Shown here piece by piece: positions 26,562 through 39,315 of a stretch of DNA of 64,000 nt (its first letter is position 1; every line of letters begins with the position of its first letter). The DNA is from Larkinella soli (GTDB taxonomy: Bacteria; Bacteroidota; Bacteroidia; Cytophagales; Spirosomataceae): the NCBI RefSeq assembly GCF_003703975.1, contig NZ_QTJY01000001.1:930001-994000 (forward strand). Direction: 5' to 3'. A program made the translations under genes and the position numbers. The notes below the pieces were generated by a model. That model was given only the letters and a program-made list of their open reading frames with translations, was not told the DNA's origin and ran no database searches.

Positions 26562-27155
26562 ATGAATCTACAACAAGCTGAAGCGTTTATTCTGACCGAA
26601 CTGCGGGAACACCTTTCGCCTACCCTCTACTACCACGGTATTCACCACGTTCTGGATGTGGCGGAGGCCAGCCGGCGACTGGCGGAAGCCGAAGGGATTA
26701 CCGATGTCGGGACGCTGGCTTTGATCCGGACCGCAGCTCTTTATCATGACTGCGGTTTTGTCTCCACCTATCAGGGCCATGAGGAAGCGGGCTGCCGGCT
26801 GGCCCGCCAAAGCCTGCCCCGGTTCGCGTATTCTCCCGAAGAGATCGAAACCGTCTGCGGCATGATCATGGCGACGCGGATACCGCAAACCCCTCAAAAT
26901 CTGCTGGAAAAGATTGTCTGCGATGCCGACCTGGATTACCTGGGCCGTGACGATTTCGAACCCATCGCCCAGACGCTGTTTCAGGAACTGAAGGTTCGGG
27001 AGATGGTGGCCGACGAAGCCGCCTGGAACCGCATTCAGGTCCGTTTTCTGGAAAGCCACCGGTATTGGACCCCGACGGCCGTCTGCTGGCGTGAAACCCG
27101 CAAACTGGGCCATCTGGAAGAGCTGAAACGGATCGTCAGCCATTTCCCGGCGTAA
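26562..27155 (+). CDS. HD-domain phosphohydrolase-like protein
   Basis: A 197-residue HD-domain protein. It has His residues in YHGIHHVLDVAE, the HD pair in YHDCGF, and a downstream Asp in CDADLDYLGRDDF. This forms the metal site of an HD phosphohydrolase. The substrate is unknown; nucleotide or cyclic-nucleotide breakdown is one possibility. Its 3' end overlaps the convergent gene by 20 bp (27136-27155). That neighbour has a cyclic-nucleotide domain, but a functional link is only a guess. Confidence 0.88.
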   Translation: MNLQQAEAFILTELREHLSPTLYYHGIHHVLDVAEASRRLAEAEGITDVGTLALIRTAALYHDCGFVSTYQGHEEAGCRLARQSLPRFAYSPEEIETVCGMIMATRIPQTPQNLLEKIVCDADLDYLGRDDFEPIAQTLFQELKVREMVADEAAWNRIQVRFLESHRYWTPTAVCWRETRKLGHLEELKRIVSHFPA

Positions 27156-30100
27156 AGGTCGCCGTCTGTAGTTTCTCGTTCTGCGACCGGATGCGCTGAC
27201 AAAGGATCCGGATCACGTTCCGCAGCACCTCATCGCGTTCCTCCATCAGATCGTAAAAATCCTCCTGATCGATCCGGAACAGCAGCGCGTCTGCACCCAC
27301 CACCGCCGAAGCCGAACGCGGCTCGGAATCCAGCAACGCCAGTTCACCGAACACGTCGCCCTTTTCAAAGCGGGCCAGCCACTTCTGCCGGTCGTAGATA
27401 TCGACCGTTCCCGAGTAGATGACAAACATACAGTTTCCGATCTCCCCCTTCTGAAAGATGGGCTGTCCCTGCGGGAACGTCACCTCCTTCATGATCGGGG
27501 CAATGCTGCTCAGCACGTTGGCCGGCGTATCGGCGAAAAGCCGGGTGCTTTTCAGGACCATCACCCGTTCGAAGTCGGAAATATGGGAAGCGGATTCTTT
27601 GGTTTTCATGATCGTATCGGAAACGGTAGGATGGTCGGTCAGGAACTGCCGGTGCCATTCCGGATGCTGGGACCGGACCTGATCCAGCACCCCGGCCGCG
27701 CTTTCACTCAGAATCTGAACCGGGTGGTGCAGATAGTCGCTCAGCAGTTTGGCGGTGGCCGGCGAACGGGGAGACCAGTGTCGGAGCGCCACGCTGATCG
27801 TCCAGTCCGTAAACCGGGTGACGCCCTGGTGCAAAATATAGGAAACAAGCGATTCATGGGCATGAAACGGCCCGAGCTGCGCGTCGATCAGCCGGACTTT
27901 TTCCTGCACCGACTCGTTGTCAACGATGGCCTGAAGGCACTGGTAGACCCAGCGCGGAATCAGGTTTTCCAGCATTTCGAGTGCGTTGGCGCGCCGTTCG
28001 CGGGAGACGTGATCCAGGCCCACCCGCACGCGGTCGATGACCTCCCGGTCGTAGAGCTGCATCAGGAGATAAAACACCCGCTGCAGCAACAGCCCCATTT
28101 CGTAATCGAGGCAGGCGAGAAGCTCCCGGTCGCTTTTGTGCAGACTGCCGTGCAGAAGCCGCTGGGCAAGCTGCATCTCCTCCTCCAGAACCGCCTGAAA
28201 AACCGGAGATTCCGAAACCGTTTCCTCCTGGCGGCCTAAAGCCCGCAAAGCCGCCAGCCGAACGGTCAGGTCTTGATGGCCGACCAGCCCGGTCAAAAGC
28301 CGACGGGCATCCGGATGGTCGATTTTCCCGTAGATGCCGGCAATCCGCCGAAGCACGCTGGGGTGACCCGTTTGGGCAGCTTTCTCCAGCAACGGTAAAG
28401 CCGGCCCCTGCATACCGCTGAGGCTCCGGGCCGCCGACCGCCAATGGGTTTTGTCGCCGAGCAGGGTAGGTAACTGCCGGGTCAGGCCGGGATCTTTCAG
28501 CAAGCCGGCGGTCCGGATGGCGGCCGCCACCACTTCCGGGTCCCTGCTCTGTAAAAGCGCTCCGACCGATTCGGAATAATTGGCAAGCTGAAGCGAACCG
28601 ATCAGTTCGAGGGCGGTTTTCTGCTCAGCGGTCTGGTCGGAATTGGCCAGGGCGACGAAGCTTTCCGTCCCCTGGTGGTTGAAACGCTGGACGTTCCGGC
28701 TTCCCTGAATGGCTCCTTTCCGGATGGAAAGATCGGCATGAAACAGCAGCTCCGACACCCGCTCCGGGTCGGCAGCGGGCAGCCGGCAATAGAATTGCGC
28801 AGCCAGTTCCCGGTTGACCGGCTCCGGGTCCGACAGGATCATCTGGTGAAGCACCCCGGCTTCCAGCACCGCCTGGGTCTCCAGAAAAGCTTCCAGAACC
28901 TTTCGGCGGACCCGGGCATCCTCATGCCGCAGCAGGTTCGGAGCCTGCCCGGCCAGCGTCTTCGGGTCCTGCTGTTTCAGCCAGTCCACGGCGTTGAGGA
29001 CCTCCTCGATCCGGGAACTGCTCAGGTTCGGAATGACTATTTTGAGCATCTCGTCCGGGACCGCCAGCTGATCGCCCTCCATGAACCGGCGTCCGAGGGC
29101 GGATTTCAGCTCATCGAGATACTGGAAGTAGGTCCGGCGAAGCAGAACCACGGCCACGACGGCCCCTACCCCCATCCACACGAACGGAATCCATTCGTTC
29201 AGTTCGGGCGATTGCCGGAAGGCGTAGATCAGCACCCCGGCCAGCGCCATCCCGAGCGGTTCGAAGTAGCCTTTGACGAGCGTATGCCCTTTCAGCCGCT
29301 GCTGGGTGGTGAGCGGCTGGAAAAGCACCAGAAAGACCGGATCGAACAGCGACCGGCGAAGGACCTCAAAAGTGAGATACAGTGCACAGTAGTAGAAAAG
29401 CCAGGTGCTTTCCCCGACACCGGTCAGCCACAACACCGCAAAGGCGATGAACCCGGCGAAAGCCGTCAGCGGCAGCAGTTGCAGGGAATTCCGGATGCCG
29501 AGCCGGTCGAGGGCCTGCCGCGACACCAGCAGTTTGACGCCCATCGCTACGAAATAGGTCAGGGCGAGCACCTTACCGACGTATTGAAGCAGCGAAGTTT
29601 CGGCGTGGATCTTATACTTGACGTTGATGAAAAACGCGTACTCGATGCCGGACGCAATGGCCGCCACGGGAATCAGGCTCAGACACATGGCACCGATCAG
29701 CCGGCTGTTTCCGAACCATTTCTCGACATAGGCCGGCTGGGTTTCCCGCCGGTTCCGGCCGGCTCCGTGCGAGGTGTGAATATCGTGGGACCGAAACGTC
29801 AGGTTCAATACGGAAATGGCCGCCAGGAAGGCCGCAAAGGCGACCAGCAGCAGGGAAGCCATTTCCGTGTGTGCGTGCACCAGAGCCGCCAGGACGGCCC
29901 CGATGGCTTTGGCCGGCATATCCCCCGAGCTAATGACGCTGAAAAGCCGCTTGCCCTGCCGTACGTCGAAAACCAGAGCCGATACCCCCCAGAATTCCAG
30001 GTTGGTCAGCAGGTAGATCATCCGGTACCCCACCATAATGGAGACGGCGGCCCAGACCGAATAGCCCGCCACGACCAGCACCGCAATAACCGCCGTCAGG

Positions 30101-30384
30101 ACGATCACCGTCAGCAGAACCCGGACCGTCAGGCTGCGGAGGGCCAGATGGTGTTCGAAATGAGAATAAACCCGTCCGACCAGCATCATGCCGGCAGCCG
30201 AAGCGACGTAGGCGATGGGGAGACTGGTTTCCGGGTGATTTTCAAGCAGGATGACGTTGGCCGAAACATATACGAGGATGGTCCCGATGCCGAGGAAAAA
30301 GTTATGAAGGAAAAAAAGCCAGACCGTTCGGGCTTCCTGGTGGCGGATACCCAGCGAGCGGTAGACCTGATGAGCACGCGACAT
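27136..30384 (-). CDS. Large membrane protein with MFS/nucleotide-transporter-like, HEAT and cNMP-binding domains
   Basis: This 1082-residue protein has about twelve membrane helices in residues 1-430, in a pattern like MFS or ATP/ADP-translocase-like transporters. HEAT-repeat helices follow (about 440-900), then a cyclic nucleotide-binding domain (about 945-1065). The phosphate-binding cassette FGELALLDSEPRSASA is intact, including its Arg. Cyclic nucleotide sensing of a transporter or membrane scaffold is inferred. The 3' end overlaps the HD gene on the other strand. It is divergent from icmF. The transported substrate is unknown. Confidence 0.85.
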   Translation of the reverse strand: MSRAHQVYRSLGIRHQEARTVWLFFLHNFFLGIGTILVYVSANVILLENHPETSLPIAYVASAAGMMLVGRVYSHFEHHLALRSLTVRVLLTVIVLTAVIAVLVVAGYSVWAAVSIMVGYRMIYLLTNLEFWGVSALVFDVRQGKRLFSVISSGDMPAKAIGAVLAALVHAHTEMASLLLVAFAAFLAAISVLNLTFRSHDIHTSHGAGRNRRETQPAYVEKWFGNSRLIGAMCLSLIPVAAIASGIEYAFFINVKYKIHAETSLLQYVGKVLALTYFVAMGVKLLVSRQALDRLGIRNSLQLLPLTAFAGFIAFAVLWLTGVGESTWLFYYCALYLTFEVLRRSLFDPVFLVLFQPLTTQQRLKGHTLVKGYFEPLGMALAGVLIYAFRQSPELNEWIPFVWMGVGAVVAVVLLRRTYFQYLDELKSALGRRFMEGDQLAVPDEMLKIVIPNLSSSRIEEVLNAVDWLKQQDPKTLAGQAPNLLRHEDARVRRKVLEAFLETQAVLEAGVLHQMILSDPEPVNRELAAQFYCRLPAADPERVSELLFHADLSIRKGAIQGSRNVQRFNHQGTESFVALANSDQTAEQKTALELIGSLQLANYSESVGALLQSRDPEVVAAAIRTAGLLKDPGLTRQLPTLLGDKTHWRSAARSLSGMQGPALPLLEKAAQTGHPSVLRRIAGIYGKIDHPDARRLLTGLVGHQDLTVRLAALRALGRQEETVSESPVFQAVLEEEMQLAQRLLHGSLHKSDRELLACLDYEMGLLLQRVFYLLMQLYDREVIDRVRVGLDHVSRERRANALEMLENLIPRWVYQCLQAIVDNESVQEKVRLIDAQLGPFHAHESLVSYILHQGVTRFTDWTISVALRHWSPRSPATAKLLSDYLHHPVQILSESAAGVLDQVRSQHPEWHRQFLTDHPTVSDTIMKTKESASHISDFERVMVLKSTRLFADTPANVLSSIAPIMKEVTFPQGQPIFQKGEIGNCMFVIYSGTVDIYDRQKWLARFEKGDVFGELALLDSEPRSASAVVGADALLFRIDQEDFYDLMEERDEVLRNVIRILCQRIRSQNEKLQTATFTPGNG

Positions 30385-30471
30385 GCCGGTTTAATATCGT
30401 GGTAACAAGGATCAATAATACTGTATTTCCGCCGTTCTGCCTATTTTTACCTAACTTTTTGCAATTTCATC

Positions 30472-33888
<3,417 letters not shown>

Positions 33889-33922
33889 CAGGTTAGATAA
33901 AGATAGTAACCGTTCGTCACAA

Positions 33923-33957
33923 GCGGGTTCCGGAAAAAATCTGGAACCCGCTTTTTT
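33923..33957 (+). terminator. Terminator after icmF
   Basis: A 9-bp stem (gcgggttcc / ggaacccgc) with an A-rich loop is followed directly by six T. Confidence 0.88.
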
Positions 33958-34016
33958 GTTAACTTGACCTCCATCGTAAACAACATTCTTAACACTCACC
34001 CCCAATCCAACCTATT

Positions 34017-37000
34017 ATGATGCATCTTTATCGACGAAACGTCCCCTGGCTGGGGAGTTTCCTCCTCCTTCTCTGTCTTACCTGTACCGCCCTCGCTCAG
34101 GGCCAGCGCTACACGCTCAACGGCCGCGTCACCGACGCCAACGGTCAGGGGTTACCCGGAGTTACGGTCGTCGTGGTCGGCACCACGCTCGGTTCCGCAT
34201 CCGACGAAAACGGGAACTATTCCTTCGGCGTCTCGCTTCCGCCCGGTTCCTACAATCTCAGTTTCAGCTACATCGGATACGGCCCGGTCCGGCAGCCGCT
34301 CACGCTCGGCAACCAGACGACCATCACCACCAATGCCTCGCTGAAGGAAGACGTCATGAACCTCGACGAGGTGGTCGCAACCGGCTCCACGATCCAGACC
34401 TCCCGGCGGGAACTGGGCAACGCCATCAGCACCATCCGGGCCGACAACCTCACCCAGACCGGCTCGGGCGGCCTGCTCAACAGCCTCCAGGGTAAGGTGC
34501 CGGGCGCCCAGATCACCCAGACCTCCGGCGATCCGTCGGGCGGGATCGCCATCCGGCTGCGGGGGATCAAGTCCCTGACCGGCTCCTCCGATCCGCTTTA
34601 CGTCATCGACGGGGTTATCGTCAGCAATGCCAGCACGAACGTGGCGCAGCTGGCCGCAGGCAGCCAGATCGGGTCCGCCAACCCCAGCCAGAACCGCCTG
34701 GCCGACCTCAACCCGGCCGACATCGCCAGCATCAACGTCCTGAACGGGGCCGCGGCTGCCGCCCAGTACGGATCCCGGGCCGCCAACGGGGTCGTCATCA
34801 TCACAACGAAGCGCGGGCAGTCGGGCGCTCCGCGGGTTTCGTTTACGACCAGTGCCAACATCAACGAACTGCGCAAGAAGGTGTATATCACCAGGTATCC
34901 GAAACAGTTCGGCTTTGCCGGACTGCGGCTTCACACCATCGGCGCACCGACGCCCGCCCAGATTGCCGCCAACCCCGGCATAACCACCACCCCCATCATC
35001 CGGGACGGCGTTCCGACCAACCTTGCCACGAACCTTGTGGACGTGACGCGCTACGACTATTTCGACGAGATTTTCCGGACCGGCTACGGCACCGACAACG
35101 GCATCAGCGTCTCGGGCGGCCGCGACAACACCCAGTATTACGTCTCGTTCGGGTACCTCTACAATCAGGGCATCATCAAGAACACGGACTTTCAGCGGTA
35201 CAGCCTGCGGGCGCGCATCGACCAGCGGCTGACCAACTGGGCCAAAATGACCGCCGGACTCAGCTACAGCAACAGCTTCTCGAACGAGAAGGCCAACGGC
35301 AACGTGTTCTACAGCCCGATCAACTCGGTCAACATCACCAACAACATCTGGGACATCACCCAGCGGGATGCGGCCGGGAACCTCCAGGCCGTGGAACCGA
35401 CCCGGGTCAACCCGCTCTCGACCATCGAGGACATGCGGTCTACCCAGACTACCAACCGCACCATCGGCGACGTGCAGCTGAACCTGACCCCGGTGAAGGG
35501 GCTGGCCATCGACTGGATTCTGGGGGTCGATACCTACTCGCAGGTCGGGCAGAACTACATCCGGCCCTACCCCTACCAGGCCACGGCCGGGTTGCCGCTC
35601 GAACGGTATCCGAACGGGTTTGCGGCCACGGCCAACAACCAGGTGCTGCTGCTTAACTCCGACGTGAACGTCTCCTACGAACGGCAGTTTTCGGAGAATT
35701 TCAAGCTCAACGCCATCGTCGGTTTCAGCTACCAGTATAACCAGCAGGACATTACCATTGCCAACGGCCAGAATCTGGCGCCGTTCATCGAAACCGTCAG
35801 CGGGGCCGCCAGCACGACCGTTCAGGCGACCTACACCCTCGACCGTTACAATCTGAGCGGATATTTCGGGCAGGCCACCTTCGGCTTCCGCAACCTGGCG
35901 TTCCTGACGGCGGCCGTCCGTCGCGACCGCTCCTCGAAGTTCTCCCCCACGGAAACCAACCAGATTTACCCGAAACTCAGCGCGTCGTTTGTCGTGTCGG
36001 ACCTGGATTTCTGGAAGAACATTTCGTTCAACAACGTCTGGAACGGTCTGAAACTGAGAGCCTCCTACGGTGAGTCGGGGAACCTGTCCGGCATCGGAAC
36101 CTACAGCCGGTTCTGGCAGTTCTCGCCCACCCCCTTCCTCGGCAAAAATACCATCATCCCGGGCGGTACGCTGGCCAACCCGCGCGTGCGGCCCGAACGG
36201 ATGGTCGAGGTGGAAGGCGGGGCGGACCTCTCCTTCCTGAACAACCGCCTGAATCTGACGGCAACCGTATACCACCAGCGTATCAACGATCTGGTCGTCA
36301 ACCGGGTGCTGGCGCCCTCTTTCGGCGGCACGAACATCGTCAACAACGTCGGGGAGATGGAAAACCGGGGTTTCGAACTTTCCCTCGATGCCGCGGCCGT
36401 CCGCACCAAAGACTGGAACTGGGACGTAACCCTGATCTATAACCGCAACCGCAACAAGGTGCTCGAACTGGGCAGTCCGGTCATCAACATCCCGACGGCG
36501 GCCGGTTCCATCTACCTGCTGAAAGGACAACCCGCCGGGGTCTTCTACGGAACCACCTACGCCCGCAATCCGGACGGCTCCCTGCTGCTGACGCCCCAGG
36601 GCTTTTCGCAGGTCGAACGGGGCACGCAGACACCGGGTTCGGTCGATTATGTCGTGGACCACAGCGGCCCCGACGGACAGCCGAAGGGAACGCCCGTCAA
36701 TGCGGTCATCGGCAACCCTAACCCGAAATGGACCGGCTCGTTCGCCAGCAACGTCTCCTTTAAACGGGCTTCGCTGCGCGTGCTGCTCGATGCGGTTCAG
36801 GGCGCCGACGTCTACAACTCCGACAAACGGACCCGGCAGGGTGTCGGCATCGGTGAATTTGTCGAGAAGGAACTGAAAGGCGAACTGCCGAGGGGCTACA
36901 TTTTCTCTATTTACAACACCGAAGCCTGGCGCATCGACGATGGCTCGTTCGTCAAACTCCGCGAAGTGTCCCTGAGCTACCGGTTCCCGCAGCTGATCAA

Positions 37001-37178
37001 GGGCATGAACAACTTCAGCGTGTCGCTCATCGGGCGGAACCTGATCTCCTGGGACAATTACCCCGGCTTCGACCCGGAAACCAACGCCGGCGGTACGTCG
37101 GACCTCGTCCGCGGCCTCGACTTCGGAAACGTGCCCATCCCGCGGACGTATCAGCTTCAGCTTTCGGCCACGTTCTAA
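34017..37178 (+). CDS. SusC/RagA-family TonB-linked outer membrane transporter
   Basis: A 1053-residue TonB-dependent transporter with a signal peptide (CLTCTALAQ). An N-terminal CarboxypepD_reg-like domain follows (YTLNGRVTDANGQGLPGV, about 30-110), then a plug domain (DEVVATGSTIQTSRRELGNA; LYVIDGVIV) and a large beta barrel to the C-terminal aromatic strand ending in SATF. It imports oligosaccharides or other large nutrients through a complex with the SusD partner encoded 21 bp downstream. There is no adjacent anti-sigma pair; the ECF genes at 25 kb are separate. The substrate is unknown. Confidence 0.96.
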   Translation: MMHLYRRNVPWLGSFLLLLCLTCTALAQGQRYTLNGRVTDANGQGLPGVTVVVVGTTLGSASDENGNYSFGVSLPPGSYNLSFSYIGYGPVRQPLTLGNQTTITTNASLKEDVMNLDEVVATGSTIQTSRRELGNAISTIRADNLTQTGSGGLLNSLQGKVPGAQITQTSGDPSGGIAIRLRGIKSLTGSSDPLYVIDGVIVSNASTNVAQLAAGSQIGSANPSQNRLADLNPADIASINVLNGAAAAAQYGSRAANGVVIITTKRGQSGAPRVSFTTSANINELRKKVYITRYPKQFGFAGLRLHTIGAPTPAQIAANPGITTTPIIRDGVPTNLATNLVDVTRYDYFDEIFRTGYGTDNGISVSGGRDNTQYYVSFGYLYNQGIIKNTDFQRYSLRARIDQRLTNWAKMTAGLSYSNSFSNEKANGNVFYSPINSVNITNNIWDITQRDAAGNLQAVEPTRVNPLSTIEDMRSTQTTNRTIGDVQLNLTPVKGLAIDWILGVDTYSQVGQNYIRPYPYQATAGLPLERYPNGFAATANNQVLLLNSDVNVSYERQFSENFKLNAIVGFSYQYNQQDITIANGQNLAPFIETVSGAASTTVQATYTLDRYNLSGYFGQATFGFRNLAFLTAAVRRDRSSKFSPTETNQIYPKLSASFVVSDLDFWKNISFNNVWNGLKLRASYGESGNLSGIGTYSRFWQFSPTPFLGKNTIIPGGTLANPRVRPERMVEVEGGADLSFLNNRLNLTATVYHQRINDLVVNRVLAPSFGGTNIVNNVGEMENRGFELSLDAAAVRTKDWNWDVTLIYNRNRNKVLELGSPVINIPTAAGSIYLLKGQPAGVFYGTTYARNPDGSLLLTPQGFSQVERGTQTPGSVDYVVDHSGPDGQPKGTPVNAVIGNPNPKWTGSFASNVSFKRASLRVLLDAVQGADVYNSDKRTRQGVGIGEFVEKELKGELPRGYIFSIYNTEAWRIDDGSFVKLREVSLSYRFPQLIKGMNNFSVSLIGRNLISWDNYPGFDPETNAGGTSDLVRGLDFGNVPIPRTYQLQLSATF

Positions 37179-37199
37179 TGTTTAACCATCGCCATCCCC

Positions 37200-38492
37200 A
37201 TGAAAAAATATAGCCTTTATGTCGGGCTGATCGCCCTGCTGATCAGCCAGAACGCCTGCCGGGAAGAATACCTGAACCCGAGCGCAGCCAGCGAACAGCA
37301 GGTCATCAACTCTCCGGACGGCCTTATCGCCCTCTGCAACGGCCTGCAATCCCGGTATACCTCCGGGCGGCTCGGAGCGATCTACAACTACGTGGCCGCC
37401 AGTGGGCTTGCCACGCGCGAATTTCGGGTGCTGAACGCCGGAAACGTCGATGAAATCGCCCTCGAATCGGGTCTTGCCAACGTCACCAATGCCAACTCCA
37501 TCGTCCGCCAGCTCTGGACGAGCTGCCTGATCGTGAACTCCAACGCCGACATCATCCTGGCCAATGCGGACAAGGTGGCCGAGGCCGGTACGCGCAGCGG
37601 AATCGTGGCCTATGCCGCCATTTTCAAAGCCATGTCGCTCGGCACCCTGGCCCAGTTTTTTGAGCAGGCCCCGGTCAAATCGGCCGAAAACGCCCCTTTC
37701 GTAGGCCGCAACGAACTCCTGAAGCAGGCCGTCGCCCAGCTGGAAGCCGCGGCAACCGAGGTGAACGCCAACCCGGTTTCGGCTAAATTCAATCTTGCCA
37801 TCGTTCCGGGCATCGATATACCGAACACCATTCAGGCCCTGATCGCCCGCTACAGTCTCTTTGCCGGCGACTACGACAAGGCCATTGCGGCCGCCGGCCG
37901 GGTGGACCTGACGAAGCGGTCGTTCTTCTCGTTCGACGACAATACCCGGAATCCGATCTTCGAAACCGCCTTCAGCAACCGGAACGTCATCGAGCCGACC
38001 AATATAAATCTGGGCTTGCCCGCTCTGCTGGCACCCAATCCGGCGGACAAGCGCGTGGCGGTTTATGTCCGCTCGAACCCCAGCGCCACGCTGAATCTCG
38101 GAACGGGTTTCGCCACGGCGAATAATTCGCCCCTGCCGGTCTACCTGCCGGGTGAAATGATGCTGATCCGGGCCGAAGCCTACGCCCGCAAAAACGACCT
38201 CGCCAATGCCGTTACGGAACTGAACCGGGTGCTGACCAAAACCACCGACGCCTGGGGGCTGGGAGCCTCGCTGCCGGCCTATTCGGGCCCGCAGACCGCG
38301 GAGGCTATCCTGACGGAAATCTACCGAAACCGGGCCATCGAGCTGGCCTACAGCGGCTTCCGGCTGGAAGATGCCCGCCGGTTCGGTCGGTCGGGTCCGA
38401 GCGTGACGGGCGAACGAAACCGCAACTTCATGCCGTATCCACGGACGGAACGGGACAATAACATCAATACCCCGCCGGACCCGGCCGTGTAA
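37200..38492 (+). CDS. SusD/RagB-family nutrient-binding lipoprotein
   Basis: A 430-residue lipoprotein with a lipobox ALLISQNAC, exposed on the cell surface and forming a lid on the SusC-like barrel. TPR-like helices carry the ligand groove. The conserved C-terminal part is visible as PGEMMLIRAEAYAR and YRNRAIELAYSGFRLEDARR. The length is on the short side for the family. A palindromic terminator follows at 38511. Together with SusC it forms a two-gene operon with no adjacent glycosidase. Confidence 0.95.
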   Translation: MKKYSLYVGLIALLISQNACREEYLNPSAASEQQVINSPDGLIALCNGLQSRYTSGRLGAIYNYVAASGLATREFRVLNAGNVDEIALESGLANVTNANSIVRQLWTSCLIVNSNADIILANADKVAEAGTRSGIVAYAAIFKAMSLGTLAQFFEQAPVKSAENAPFVGRNELLKQAVAQLEAAATEVNANPVSAKFNLAIVPGIDIPNTIQALIARYSLFAGDYDKAIAAAGRVDLTKRSFFSFDDNTRNPIFETAFSNRNVIEPTNINLGLPALLAPNPADKRVAVYVRSNPSATLNLGTGFATANNSPLPVYLPGEMMLIRAEAYARKNDLANAVTELNRVLTKTTDAWGLGASLPAYSGPQTAEAILTEIYRNRAIELAYSGFRLEDARRFGRSGPSVTGERNRNFMPYPRTERDNNINTPPDPAV

Positions 38493-38510
38493 CCGCCGAT
38501 CTTCGATTTG

Positions 38511-38536
38511 AAGGACCGCCCGGCCGGGCGGTCCTT
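38511..38536 (+). terminator. Terminator of the susCD operon
   Basis: A perfect 13-bp palindrome (aaggaccgcccgg and its complement) is followed by TTATTTTTT. Confidence 0.9.
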
Positions 38537-38615
38537 TATTTTTTGCCGGAAATCAAAACCCTGCTCCGAAACGAACCGTTGTCTGAAAGAGGAAAAATCA
38601 AACGGTAGAGGAGTT

Positions 38616-39011
38616 ATGCATTACAACGAATTCATCCATGCGGCCAAGGACCAGCTCGGGCTGGATACCGCCGAAGACGTCGTCCGGGTTTCCAGAGCGG
38701 TGCTGCACACTCTGGTCGACCATATGGCCGGAAACAGCGCCGACAACCTGGCCGCCCAACTGCCGGCCGAACTGGGCCACATCATCCGGGAAGTCAGCCC
38801 GGAAGACCGGGATCAGGGCCGGCGGTTCTCCCTGAAGGAATTTTACGAACGTGTCGGGCAGCGGGCCGGAGTCGAACCCACCCAGGGCAAGCATTACACC
38901 CACGGGTTTATGAAAGTCCTGGTGCAGATGGTCACGGAGGGCGAGACCGTCAAACTTCAGAAGATTCTGGGCGATAGCTATGCCCCACTTTTTGAGATCG
39001 CATCGACGTAA
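38616..39011 (+). CDS. DUF2267-like protein
   Basis: A 131-residue soluble protein, mostly helical. It resembles DUF2267 proteins (YNEFIHAAKDQLGL; RVSRAVLHTLVDHM; LPAELGHIIRE). The function of this family is unknown; members are often found beside stress genes. ATG 38616 (MHYNEF) fits the family start, while an upstream in-frame ATG at 38508 falls on the susCD terminator. A hairpin at 39054 follows. Confidence 0.82.
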   Translation: MHYNEFIHAAKDQLGLDTAEDVVRVSRAVLHTLVDHMAGNSADNLAAQLPAELGHIIREVSPEDRDQGRRFSLKEFYERVGQRAGVEPTQGKHYTHGFMKVLVQMVTEGETVKLQKILGDSYAPLFEIAST

Positions 39012-39053
39012 TCCGATGCCGAATAAAAACATTTTTTGTCTTCATGAAACACT

Positions 39054-39085
39054 GGCCCGGATTATGCTCTGGGCCTTTATTGTTT
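39054..39085 (+). terminator. Probable terminator after the DUF2267 gene
   Basis: A short GC stem (ggccc / gggcc, 39054-39058 and 39071-39075) with a 12-nt loop is followed by a T-rich tract. Confidence 0.6.
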
Positions 39086-39292
39086 CTATTGGGTTCAAAT
39101 TCATTGTCCGGTAAAACAGAGCGACTCCAACCTTCGCGGGAAGGAGGGCGTTTAAGAAGGGACTTCCGGTTGAAAAACCAAGGGAAATTATGCCTGCATA
39201 ATTTTTTCAATTTTCTTACTGACGATTAATTTAACGGGATGATTTTATTCGAAACCGTTTGAGCTTCCAGCGATTAACCGGTTTTGAAAACG

Positions 39293-39300
39293 TAACTTTG
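39293..39300 (+). promoter_or_regulatory. -7 box of the glycosidase gene
   Basis: TAACTTTG is an exact TAnnTTTG match, 15 bases before the start codon at 39316. Confidence 0.5.
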
Positions 39301-39315
39301 TACCTGTAGCTAACC

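Larger units (their letters stand above)
39012..39315. other. Intergenic region, 304 bp
   Basis: Besides the hairpin at 39054 and the -7 box at 39293, this stretch is AT-rich around 39200-39260. No open frame with coding character is visible. Confidence 0.5.

Noticed and set aside
34152-36662. An 836-codon open frame opposite the SusC-like gene
   Set aside because: The plus strand encodes a complete SusC-like protein. The antisense frame is rich in Asp, Gly, Val and Arg without domain signature.
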